This document shows, piece after piece, positions 1 to 8,276 of a DNA stretch of 10,510 nt. Positions within the stretch are counted from its first letter, which is position 1. Each line of letters opens with the position of its first letter. The notes under the pieces are model-generated. The model ran no database searches. It worked only from the letters and a program-made list of their open reading frames with translations, and had not been told where the DNA came from. Origin of the DNA: Byssothecium circinans (lineage: Eukaryota; Ascomycota; Dothideomycetes; Pleosporales; Massarinaceae). Position numbers and translations under genes: made by a program. Location: positions 705,879 through 716,388 of the forward strand of contig ML976977.1 in assembly GCA_010015675.1 (NCBI GenBank), given 5' to 3'.

Positions 1-3000
1 GCCTCGCGCCCGTTTATAGCGGCGGAGTGCAGCGGTGTCCGGCCATCGTTGTCCCCCGCTTTAATGTCGACGCCCTTGTCGACCAGCCGCCGCACGACAG
101 ACTCGTGCCCGCTCTGAGCGGCGTAGTGCAGCGGCGTCTGGCCGGCCTTGTCCGTCGTCTTAATAATTGCGTCCTTGTCCTTCACCTTAATATCTGTGCC
201 CTTGTCGAGCAGCTGCCGCACGACAGCCTCATGCCCGTTCTCGGCGGCGGAGTGCAGCGGCGTCCGGCCGTTATTGTCCTTCGTCTTGATGTCGGCGCGC
301 TCGTCGAGTAGCAGCTGTATGACGGCATCGTGCCCGTTCTTAGCGGCAAAGTACAGCGGTGTCCGGCCGTTGTTGTCTTTTGCCTCGATGTCGGCGCGCT
401 TATCGACCAGCCGCCGCACGATGGCCTCGTGCCCGTTCTCAGTAGCGGAGTGCAGCGGCGTCCGGCCAGCCTTGTCTTTCACCTTAATATTAGCGCGCTC
501 GTCGAGCAGCAGCTGTACGACCGTATCGTGCCCGCTCTCGGCGGCAAAGTACAGCGGCGTCCTACCGCCGTTAGTCGTCGCCTCGATGTCTGCGCCTTTG
601 TCCAGCAGCCACCGCACGACGGTCTCGCGCCCGTTCAGGGCAGCGAACCATAGCGGCGTCCAGTCGTCGTTGTCCTTCGCCTCAATAAGGGCTCCCTTGT
701 CGACCAGCCACCGCACGACGGGCTCGTGCCCGCTCTGAGCGGCGTAGTGCAGCGGCGTCCGGCCAGCCTTGTCTTTCACCTTAATATCGGCGTCCTTGTC
801 GAGCAACTGCTGCACGACGGCCTCGCGCCCGTTCATGACGGCGCACCATAGCGGCGTCCTACCGCCATTAGCCGTCGCCTCGATGTCTGCGCCTTTGTCC
901 AGCAGCCACCGCACGACGGTCTCGCGCCCGTTCAGGGCAGCGAACCATAGCGGCGTCCAGTCGTCGTTGTCCTTCGCCTCAATAAGGGCTCCCTTGTCGA
1001 CCAGCCACCGCACGACGGGCTCGTGCCCGCTCTGAGCGGCGTAGTGCAGCGGCGTCCGGCCAGCCTTGTCCTTCGCCTCAATATTGGCGTCCTTATCCTT
1101 CTTGATTTCGGTGCGCTTATCGAGCAGCCGCTGCACGACGGCCTCGCGCCCGTTCCCAGCGGCGTAGTGCAGCGACGTCCGGCCATCGTTGTCCCCCGCA
1201 TCAACATTAACACTGCCCGTAGCGAGCAGCCGCTGCACAACGGCATCGTGCCCGCTCTCCGCGGCGGAGTGCAGTGGCGTCCGGCCGTACTTGTCCTGAG
1301 CCTTTATGTCGGCGCGCTTGTAGAGCAGCCTCTGCACGACGGCCTCGTGCCCGCTCTCAGCGGCACAGTGCAGCGGTGTCCGGCCATCGTTGTCTTTTAC
1401 CTCGATGCCGGCCGCCCCGTTGACTAGCAACTGCACGATAGCCTTGTACCCACTCTGGGCGGCGCAGTGTAGCGGCGTCCAGCCATCGCTGTCCTTCGCC
1501 TCGATATCGGCGTGTTTGTCTAGCAGCAACTGCACGACAGCCTCGTGCCCGCTCTCGGCGGCGCAGTGCAGCGGTGTCCGGCCGTCGTTGTCTTTCGCCT
1601 CAATGCTGGCCCCCCCGTTGACCAGCAACTGCACGACGGCCTCGCGTCCGTTCGTAGCGGCGAACCACAGCGGCGTCCGGCCGTCATTGTTCTTCGCCTC
1701 GATGTCGGCGCCCTTGTCGACTAGCCGCTGCACGATGATATCGTGCCCCTCTATGGCGGCAAACCACAGCGGCGTCTGGCCGCCGTTCTCCTTCGCCTCA
1801 AAGTCGGCGCCCTTGTCGATCAGCAACTGCACGACGGCCTCATGCCCATTCTTAGCCGCGCAGTGCAGCGGCGTCCGGCCGTTGTTGTCCTGAGCCTCGA
1901 TGTCGGCGTGCTTGTCGAGCAGCCGCTGCACAGTGACCTCGTGCCCATTCATAGCGGCGCAGTGCAGCGGCGTCCGGCGGTATTTGTCTTTCGCCTCGAT
2001 ACCCGCGCCCTTGTTGAGCAACCACCCCACAATGGGCTCGTGCCTGCTCTCAGCGGCGTAGTGTAGCGGCGTCCAGCCATCGCTGTTCTTCGCCTCGATG
2101 TCGGCGCCCTTGTCGAGCAGCAATTGCACGACGGCCTCGTGCCCATTCTTAGCGGCGCAGTGCAGCGGCGTCCGGTCGGCGTTGTCCTGAGCCTCGATGT
2201 CGGCGCGCATGTCGACTAGCCGCTGCACGGTGACCTCGTGCCCATTCATGGCGGCGCAGTGCAGCGGCGTCCGGCCGGCGTTGTCTTTCGCCGTGATGTC
2301 AGCGTCTATCTGGACAAGGAAGCTGAGAGTTCCATTACACCCGTCCCTGGCCGCCCAATGCATCAAACTGTCGCCGTCCTTAATCCCATCCACGCTAATA
2401 GTCATATCACTGTCAACAACCGACCTAGTCATTCTGGTCCGCCGTTCTATTGCTGCTAAATGTAGCCGAGTCAATGTCGCCGGACGAAATCTGTCACCAT
2501 TCTTCTTAATCCATTCGACCACTGCTTCATGATTTTTCGCAATCTCCGGCGTCCAATTAAATATGGTGTTGTCGATAGTGGCGCCTCTGCTAACGAGTTC
2601 CTTAACAATTACTCTATGCCCGTTCATTGCCGCAAAATCCAATGGTGTCCAGCCAACTTTGTCCTTCCTGTTCACGTCAGCGCCTTTGCTGACGAGATCC
2701 TTAACGACTGCTTTATGCCCGTTCATTGCCGCAAAATGCAATGGTGTCCAGCCAACTTTGTCGTCTGTCTCCTCAACTTTGGCTCCCTTATCCAGTAGCA
2801 GTTTAACCACGGAAGTTTGGCCATTCTCGGCTGCGCAATGCAGGGGTGTCCAACCAATTTTATGATCCTTGGCATCGATAATAGTATCCTGGTTGACGAG
2901 TAGCTTAGCTACCTCGTACTGTCCGCTGATTGCCGCGTAATGTAGCGGCGTCAGACCGTTCCTCCCATTTGCTCGAACGTCGGCATGGTCGCACAGGCAT

Positions 3001-5143
3001 TTCGCGACTTCCTCGAAACCCATATCGGCTGCTATGTGTAATGCAGTATTTCCAGCCTTGTCTTTAGCGTTTGCGTTGCCTTTTCCTAGTAACAAGCGCA
3101 CGGTCTCCACAGAGCCTCCCCATGCCGCACGGTGCAGCGGGGTCTGCCCATTAGAGTCAGGATCGCTGGCATCGTCGCATCCATCAAGCAACTCCTTGAC
3201 AAAGTCTTCGCGCCCTCGCTCGGCCGCCAGATGCAGTGCAGTATTTCCAGCCTTGTCTTTAGCATTTGCGTTGCCTTTTTCCAGTAATAAGCGCACGGTC
3301 TCCACAGAGCTAGCACCGTCCGGATGGCCTAGCCAAACAACATGATGGAGCGTTGTCCACCACGATTTGCTCACAAACTCGGAGGTTTGTGAACTGGGGC
3401 TTCCTTCATTTTTCTTCTCCGGTTCTTCGGGTTTTCCCTTTTCCATAATATTCCACGCACTCTCATTATCGTCCAGCTGATCCCAGCCTTCCGTATCGCC
3501 AATAATTATCTCTTTCGTCGCACAACTCTTGACTGGCAACGCGGGTTGGAAATGTAAAGAACCCGCAAATTGGCACTTAAACCTTGGCTGTCCTTTGCAC
3601 ATTTTTTTGAAGACCTTTACAAGGAGGCCCTCTTTTGTTTCCGTCGTGCCAGATCCTGTCTCGGGGGGTACAACTAGCAAAAGATGCTTCTTACTCTCCT
3701 TCTTCAACGCATCTTTCAGCTTTGCTTCAATAAGCTCATGTGAGTTGCCCCAAACGCATGAAAACCGTTCCTCGCTACCAAATTCGATATCATCGCCATA
3801 GAGTTCGTGCCTGTGAATAGAAGTCAGTCGGGTAGGGAGAAAAAGATCATGAAAAAGGGTTGTTGATCTCACTCTTTAAGGTACAAGGAGATATCATGAG
3901 CGTCAAGATTGCGAACGGAGAAGGGTTCCCATTCGCCAACTACCTCTCCATGTTCATTGACTTTCAGACTGCGTTGTGTACTTGCTCGAGGCAGTTGGAA
4001 AAGACTCGTGGCACACCAACTGAAGCCTCCAGACATCGTGACGGACTTGTGGAAAAGATGACCATAGGATATTTTTCGCAATTTCTTCAGGATAGCTTGA
4101 TGTATATCGCGTTGGAAAGTGTCCTGGTCTGAGTTTGGCATTATGATCCCTGCTAAGAGTCCGGCAATTCTGGCTCGGTCTTTGAGCCAAGAGGTATATC
4201 TAGGCCGTAGCGTAACAAGCAGGTCTTCGATTCCAAAGATTTCGCCCTTTCTAAGCCTCTTGATGACTCTTTTGGCGGCGTATCCTCTGGACTTTTTGTG
4301 GATTTTGCGCAGAATATCTACTTCGAGATCCTTAATTGAATCCTTGAAGACAATCTTGACTTTTCGAGATTTGGCTAATTCCAGGGCGGTCCAGCCTCGG
4401 GTAAACCAGGGAGACAGGATAATAGCAAAGGATGCTTGGTCCGGACGCTCAAAGAGCAGATTTCGAAGGAAACGGTCATGGACCAGTGTTACCTTCGCGT
4501 ATTCGTAGTTGCGGTGCATGATGTCGAGAGACATGCTACGAGCATCTTTTTTCTGAGGGATGCACAACGTATCCCACCAGATGCCCTCGCATTGGAACCG
4601 TTCGGCAACTCCTTTGAAATAACTATACAAGCATTCGTTCACTTGTCTTGAGGGCCAGGTTCCAGTACCAGTTCCATCTGACCAGACATGCGAGATTGCC
4701 ATGAACGGCCGGGGGTGTTCTAGAATGGCTGATCCGTCGAGGCGCCAAGCAGTGAGTCCATCGTCAGATTGTACGGATTTTTCTAACTTGTCATCGTTGA
4801 AAAGGCCTTGAAGCGGAAAGCAAACTTCCTTGCTCTCGTGCTTTTCGGCGATCTTCGTCTGCTCCTCTTCCTCGTAGGGCCTCGGCTCGTGGTACTGTTT
4901 TACAGCTGTGAAGTTGCGGCTCGAGAATTCGCAGAAATCGAAACTGCACGCAGAGTGGTCTTCGTGTTTCAGAGCATCTTTTAGTGTCGTAGCGGATTCC
5001 GCTAAAAATGCTAATAGTTGGGATGGCTCGTCCTCTTGGTCTTGGCAGGCCTGCCAGGCATGCCAGATGCGATTAGGACAGAGGTCCTGGTATGCCCCTT
5101 CTTCGAAAGCTTCTACAAGCTTGATCGGATTGCCCAACGGCAT
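1..5143 (-). CDS. HET-domain / ankyrin-repeat protein (NLR-like), two exons, 3' end outside window
   Basis: Large fungal receptor-like protein, probably cytosolic, with an N-terminal heterokaryon-incompatibility (HET) domain and a long ankyrin recognition array. HET domains trigger cell death in non-self recognition; ankyrin repeats bind protein partners. Exon 1 runs 5143-3873 (423 codons plus 2 nt) and exon 2 from 3810 to the window edge (about 1,270 codons, no stop). The HET domain lies at about residues 146-266, with FMAISHVW, GIWWDTLCIP and SPWFTRGWTALEL visible. After it come a charged linker and about 34 ankyrin repeats. I read exon 2 codon by codon from 3810 down to about 720 and checked the left end; no stop was met. 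The start at 5143 is the first in-frame ATG (A at -3), but the frame stays open without an ATG to 5305 and the extra residues look protein-like, so an upstream exon is possible. No NACHT or NB-ARC motif is visible between HET and ankyrin parts. Identity is sure; the exact 5' end is not. Confidence 0.88.
553..1070 (-). repeat. Near-identical three-repeat duplication (297-bp offset) in the ankyrin array
   Basis: 553-773 and 850-1070 match over 221 bp with only 2 differences, and 581-773 equals 878-1070 without a mismatch (193 bp). The offset of 297 bp is exactly three 99-bp ankyrin units, so the frame is kept. Both copies encode TPLHYAAQSGHEPVVRWL followed by TPLWFAALNGRETVVRWL. Silent sites are identical too, which points to a recent tandem duplication or gene conversion rather than selection on the protein. 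Confidence 0.9.
1790..2284 (-). repeat. Second three-repeat higher-order unit in the ankyrin array
   Basis: About 190 bp starting at 1790 align with 2087-2284 at the same 297-bp offset, at roughly 90% identity by eye (about 16 differences). Both copies encode a CAAMNGHEVTVQRL unit and a CAAKNGHEAVVQLL unit in the same order. It is older than the 553-1070 pair and shows that the three-repeat step recurs in the array. Confidence 0.75.
2290..3363 (-). repeat. Divergent ankyrin repeats (proximal array, about 10 units)
   Basis: Tandem units of about 33 codons with the ankyrin signature TPLHxAAxxGxxxVVxxLLxxGA. This part is less GC-rich than the distal array and its units are diverged: TALHLAAERGRED, TPLHRAAWGGSVET, TALHIAADMGFEE, TPLHYAAISGQYE, TPLHCAAENGQTS, TPLHFAAMNGHKA, TPLDFAAMNGHRV. 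Two further units are badly degenerate (about 2540-2340, TPEIAKNHEAVVEW and TRLHLAAIERRTR), and SLMHWAARDG leads into the homogeneous array. The segment KGNANAKDKAGNTALH occurs twice, at about 3270-3230 and 3090-3030, hinting at an older internal duplication. The frame is open throughout. Confidence 0.85.
3811..3872 (-). other. Spliceosomal intron (62 nt) joining HET exon and ankyrin exon
   Basis: On the minus strand the intron starts GTGAGATC at 3872 and ends TTCACAG at 3811. A CTGAC branch-point match (ACTGAC, fungal RCTRAC consensus) lies at 3827-3823, its A 13 nt from the acceptor. Without splicing, the HET frame stops at TGA 3871-3869, which overlaps the donor. Splicing removes that stop, completes a split Glu codon (GA plus G) and moves into exactly the frame of the ankyrin repeats. 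Size, sites and frame all fit a Pezizomycotina intron. Confidence 0.85.
4346..4708 (-). other. HET (heterokaryon incompatibility) domain within the HET-ankyrin gene
   Basis: Domain-level call. The translated stretch shows the three usual HET blocks in order: a first block with AISHVWSDGTGTG, a middle block with GIWWDTLCIPQ followed by MHRNYEYAKVTLVHD, and a last block with PWFTRGWTALELAKSRKV. In characterised fungal HET proteins this domain is the cell-death effector, a TIR-like fold. All blocks are present with no frameshift or stop, so the domain appears intact. About 150 residues separate it from the intron; that stretch has basic segments (KRVIKRLRKGE) and a GHLFHKSVTMSGGFSWCATS block typical of the same HET subfamily (from memory, not searched). 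Confidence 0.9.
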
Positions 5144-5687
5144 AATAGCAAGTAGAACTAGAATTTCAACATGGAAGAGAGCTTTGGTATGAATAAGGCT
5201 GTAGCACCTCAAAATGTGCCAAAACTGTGCACTTAGCGGGGACAAGAGAGCGTTTTGTGTCGTCGGGCTAGACCGACGGGATCTTCGGAGAATGCTCTGC
5301 GGAGTCTAACGCTCTCTGGACCTCCAATGTCCGCCAACTCAAGTGGATTGTCCTCCGGACTTATAGGGTGCTGGGAGAATAATATCTTGCCTCTGGCATT
5401 CTCGGGAAATGGGAATGATTGGATGCAGACGCGCCGTGGCGCTCCGTGTGGGCTTCGTCGCTGCTGTGCCAACGCATCCGCAACCTCGCCGGCGGGGGAT
5501 CAAACGTCTCAATCCAGGCATCCTGCACCCTCTGACATCGCGAGACGCTGTTGATGTCTGACGTTCTCCTGGATCCATCGTCAGTTGCCATCGACCTGTC
5601 GAGCACGAATTGTCCTGCGTCTTAGGAGCAGCCCCACAGCAGCGCCTAAAACACCTGTTTATCTCCGCCTTAGCCAGTCGCATCATC
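5144..5687. other. Upstream region of HET-ankyrin gene; possible unresolved 5' exon
   Basis: No gene can be assigned firmly. On the minus strand the HET frame continues open and ATG-less to a TAG at 5308-5306. A different minus-strand frame is open from 5472 to 5233 and reads protein-like (LADIGGPESVRLRRAFSEDP). A third has an ATG at 5591 and ends at 5361. A CACAG acceptor-like site at 5229-5225 would join in phase to the HET frame at FWHIL, but I find no convincing donor or branch point. CTATAAG at 5368-5362 (minus) could be a TATA element for a start at 5143. Whether this is leader, promoter or coding exon cannot be settled from the sequence. Confidence 0.35.
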
Positions 5688-5960
5688 ATGTTCCACGAAG
5701 CGATCAGCCGCCTCGCCGACATACTGCAAAGGAATGGTTAAGCGTCGGAGCTGGCAGACATCCTCCCCCTCTCTGCCCTAATCGATTTCATCGAGCTCTC
5801 ACCCAAACCGCACATCCTCCAGCTCGTCGGCGCAGTCCCGCTCTGGAGCTGGGCCATCACTCCGTCCGGCAGCCGCCTGTTGCTCGCGAAACAACCTAGG
5901 TTCGCTAGCCGAGACTGCTACTAGGACTGCTTCGGCAACACAGCCTTAATGCGGATTTGC
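5688..5960 (+). pseudogene. Degenerate 5' fragment of a paralogue of the downstream membrane-protein gene
   Basis: From ATG 5688 the translation follows the first 80 or so residues of the intact gene at 6547: ILPLSALIDFIELSPKPHIL against ILPLSALIDFIDVPLKLHIF, then PLWSWAITPSGSRLLL against PLWSWPITPAGSRLLL, and finally DCFGN against DRFGY. Two in-frame stops break it, TAA at 5739-5741 (where the intact copy has Trp TGG) and TAG at 5922-5924. After about 5955 similarity is lost, so the membrane segments and C-terminus are missing. It lies in the same orientation as the intact copy, about 860 bp upstream, consistent with a tandem duplication in which one copy decayed. Confidence 0.85.
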
Positions 5961-6546
5961 TTTTTCGTACGTACGGCTGACTTGCAGCACCTCTGCGCTG
6001 CTCTTGCCAATGGGGTTGGGATATCTTCACCGGAAAAGATGTTGGTATGCGTTGTGTAACGAATGGAGAATGTCTTGAATTTTCCAGCGAATGTTATGAA
6101 ATAGCTTTCAGTTGCCTGTCTCTCGTTCGGTCGTCCCTGTTATATAGCTGCAGCTTCGAGTCGCGTTGGACGCCCACAGTTAAATCCATGTTGTCCACAG
6201 GATGAGGACAAGCTTGGGGTGGGTGAGGGTTCATCGGTAAAGCTACATGCCTATACTAGAGGACGATGATTGGATCCTTGCGGTTTCAGCTCGGGCGCGC
6301 CTGCTTGTGCGCCCCGACACACGGGAGTGGGGCCTCAAGTGTGCTAATGTCAGCAAGCTAATCTCGGTATTCCGGTTGCGCTGACCGCCCCGACCCCGCT
6401 TTTCATGAACGGGCAGCACAACCTCTTTCGAAAGGCAACTGCTTTGATTTCTCATCCGCAACTCTCGGCCAACTGTCCACTCTTCAGTTCAGCGATTTTA
6501 TTTTTTTCGACAGGTCCTCGTATTTGCTGCCTTCGAGGAACGCGCC
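5961..6546. other. Non-coding interval upstream of the membrane-protein gene
   Basis: No recognisable gene, RNA or repeat. A TATATAG lies at 6141-6147, about 400 bp upstream of the ATG at 6547 and rather far for a core promoter. A pyrimidine-rich stretch with a T-run occurs at about 6460-6512, followed by CGACAG at 6509-6514. Pyrimidine-rich tracts before the start are common in filamentous fungal promoters, so this is the likely promoter and leader. The CAG could also be the acceptor of a leader intron; nothing decides this. Confidence 0.3.
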
Positions 6547-7989
6547 ATGTTCGACGGGGCCATTGGATCTCTCCAGTCTATCCTCAAAAATCATTCGTGG
6601 ATTTCTGAACTTGCTGGCATCCTCCCACTTTCAGCCTTGATCGATTTCATCGATGTCCCTTTGAAGCTCCACATCTTTGAGCTTGTTGGCGGCGTGCCAC
6701 TCTGGAGCTGGCCAATCACGCCAGCAGGCAGCCGCCTGCTGCTTTCCAACAAAGCAACACAGGAATCACTATGTCTGGACCGTTTTGGCTATTCGACAAG
6801 TCTTGTGGCACTGGATGGCCGGTACGGCGAACAGTATTTTGTAACCAGCCCGGAGACACTCCGTTTAGCCGTGGAATCACAACATGTCGTTACGGTTGAA
6901 AACGAGCACGAGAACATGAAGGACGGGAATTTAAGAGCCCAAAGCTTGGAGGTTGTTTTCCTCCACCGGACTGAAGAAGAAGGCAGGGGCAAGGGCTCGG
7001 AAATTCGGTCCAGTTCCTTAAGGTTCCAACACTGGTCTTTGCATTCTGCTTGGTTTCTGGCTGTCTCAATGGCTGGCTGGTTCGCTTTGTTTGGCTTCAT
7101 TGCCACTACCGTTATATTCCGCTATTATCTGGCCACTGCCTTCCTCGCGCTCATGCCCATCACTGGCATCTTTGTCCACAACATTTATGGCATCCGCCCC
7201 AGGAGATTGCTCGTCACCGATAGCAGCACATATAACCGCATGATTGTCGTATCCGAGCACATGAATTCGGCGGATTGGACTGCTTTTTATGGCGAGAGCA
7301 CAATCCTCAATTCGCTTCTAAACCGACCTCTTAAGCCTATAGGCTCGAAGGAGAACTCGCCTGCTATGCTCAAGCTGCAGATGGCCGTTCTAAGATTTCT
7401 GATCTTAGGCCAGTGGGGCATGGCCATCGGTGCATCGGCGACCAAGGACTGGAATTCCTTCTTCATCTGCTTCTGGATTGCTGTCTGCATCGTTACACAT
7501 GCTTATGTTATTACCCCAAAGAGTCAAGCTAAGGATTGGCTAAAGACGTGTGCGAGCATCAATATTCACCGCTACAGGACCAAGGTCAGCTCACGACGCG
7601 CGCTGCTGAACACATTGATCTCGCTCAACCCTGACACATTTGCTGAGAGCAAAGATGCGCAGGGGGACCTGAAGGAGGACACAACGAGGCTCTACGATCA
7701 GGCATTGAGATGGATCGATCCCATCCTAAAGATCTCGGGCAACAGGACCATTTGGGAAAGAGCGACACTCGACGCGCTGAATGAGGTGGCGGGACGGACG
7801 CTCAAGGACCTTGCATCCGATGAGTTCCGAAGGAACAAGCCGAGCCCGCTGAGCGCAAAATGGAATGGAGACTACAAGGACAAGGATTGTTACTGGCGGA
7901 AGTTCGTCCCAGAAGGAATATACGTGGCTTCGAAGATCAAATTACAAGCCCAGCTACCAGGTCGAAAGGTATTCCCAAACTATGCATAA
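6547..7989 (+). CDS. Uncharacterised fungal multi-pass membrane protein (480 aa)
   Basis: Single uninterrupted frame from ATG 6547 (GCC before the ATG, G at -3) to TAA 7987-7989. Residues 1-160 look soluble and hold the best-conserved segment by comparison with the upstream dead paralogue (ILPLSALIDFID, PLWSWPITPAGSRLLL, LDRFGY). Hydrophobic stretches at about 167-191, 193-212, 278-297 and 303-322 suggest four membrane segments. The loop at 213-277 contains RPRRLLV and HMNSADWTAFYGESTILNSL. The C-terminal 150 residues are soluble, charged and partly helical. There is no signal peptide or catalytic motif I recognise. I recall related hypothetical proteins in other filamentous fungi but no known function. 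It is transcribed away from the HET-ankyrin gene. It is not a gasdermin-like or kinase-like protein by any motif I can see. The reading frame is firm; the function is unknown. Confidence 0.85.
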   Translation: MFDGAIGSLQSILKNHSWISELAGILPLSALIDFIDVPLKLHIFELVGGVPLWSWPITPAGSRLLLSNKATQESLCLDRFGYSTSLVALDGRYGEQYFVTSPETLRLAVESQHVVTVENEHENMKDGNLRAQSLEVVFLHRTEEEGRGKGSEIRSSSLRFQHWSLHSAWFLAVSMAGWFALFGFIATTVIFRYYLATAFLALMPITGIFVHNIYGIRPRRLLVTDSSTYNRMIVVSEHMNSADWTAFYGESTILNSLLNRPLKPIGSKENSPAMLKLQMAVLRFLILGQWGMAIGASATKDWNSFFICFWIAVCIVTHAYVITPKSQAKDWLKTCASINIHRYRTKVSSRRALLNTLISLNPDTFAESKDAQGDLKEDTTRLYDQALRWIDPILKISGNRTIWERATLDALNEVAGRTLKDLASDEFRRNKPSPLSAKWNGDYKDKDCYWRKFVPEGIYVASKIKLQAQLPGRKVFPNYA

Positions 7990-8276
7990 GGAAGGAGGGC
8001 AAATCAAGCTGTAACCTGGAGTCCACCTGTGCAACTTGAACTTACATTAAGCGTAGAGCAGAGTCGCAATAACGCCTCCGTCCTGCGTTCTGTGTCCTGC
8101 GTCTTGCGCCCATAAGCGTCCTGTCAGCGGGGCTATGCGCGATATTATTAACTGCACGACCCATTTTGAGTCGACTTGTGGTCGAAGCTGCAGCACTCCC
8201 AATGCTAGCGCCAAACTGTCGCGCATCTTTCCAATGTCTTCGTCCAGTTTCTGAAGAAGTAAAGATGCTGTAACAA
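7990..8276. other. Short interval between membrane-protein gene and CHAT relic
   Basis: Presumed 3' flank of the membrane-protein gene. No AATAAA is seen close to the stop; the nearest exact match is at about 8303, inside the CHAT relic. A small imperfect direct repeat around TCCTGCG occurs at about 8080-8106. On the minus strand an ATG-initiated frame of 104 codons runs 8361-8047 with a hydrophobic, protein-like middle (MGTIVTASLLLQKLDEDIGK). I cannot assign it, and it overlaps the CHAT relic on the opposite strand. Confidence 0.3.

Larger units (their letters stand above)
1..2290 (-). repeat. Homogenised ankyrin repeat array (distal, about 23 units)
   Basis: Near-regular 99-bp period. Each unit reads approximately GRTPLHCAAENGHEAVV followed by QLLLDKGADIEAKDND. 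GC content and codon choice differ sharply from the proximal repeats and the HET exon: GCC, GAC, CTG and CGG codons dominate, against mixed AT-rich codons upstream. The position after TPL varies between H and W or Y (TPLHCAA, TPLWFAA, TPLYFAA). Most variation falls at such surface positions, as expected for a binding surface. Two units are 8-9 residues longer than 33. The array is cut by the left edge in the middle of a unit. The regular repeat also leaves long plus-strand frames open; those are shadows. Confidence 0.9.

Noticed and set aside
932..2146. Arg/Thr-rich minus-strand frames inside the array
   Set aside because: These are frame-shifted readings of the same repeats (RRCTTPLRAGTS type). 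The frame two bases away is continuous with the HET exon and gives ankyrin repeats.
1..2290. Regular direct repeats resembling a CRISPR array or satellite DNA
   Set aside because: The period is 99 bp with no unique spacers and the repeats are in-frame coding units for 33-residue ankyrin motifs.
27..2459. Many long plus-strand open frames across the ankyrin array
   Set aside because: They are shadows: the 99-bp repeat with biased codons keeps the opposite strand open. Their products are Ser/Ala/Leu-rich repeats with no known domain, while the minus frame gives textbook ankyrin units.
3529..4651. Plus-strand frames opposite the HET exon and linker
   Set aside because: No recognisable domain and fully antisense to a well-supported coding exon.
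3869..5245. HET protein as a separate 458-codon gene starting at 5245 and ending at 3869
   Set aside because: The codon at 5245 is TTG, not a usual fungal start, and the TGA at 3871-3869 lies in a well-formed intron whose removal leads directly into the ankyrin frame.
5255..5899. Plus-strand frames upstream of and across the decayed paralogue
   Set aside because: Compositionally odd and without homology I recognise; the similarity to the 6547 gene is in the frame starting at 5688, not in these.
6243..6608. Small frames on both strands before the membrane-protein gene
   Set aside because: Short, Ser/Arg-rich, no motif; the interval looks like promoter and leader.
6789..7490. Minus-strand frames inside the 480-aa gene
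   Set aside because: Antisense to an uninterrupted long frame; no domain.
6547..7989. Membrane-protein gene as a gasdermin-like pore former paired with the CHAT protease
   Set aside because: The protein has clear multi-pass hydrophobic helices and none of the small glycine-rich, short-chain features of fungal gasdermin-like proteins, so the pairing is kept only as a weak contextual idea.
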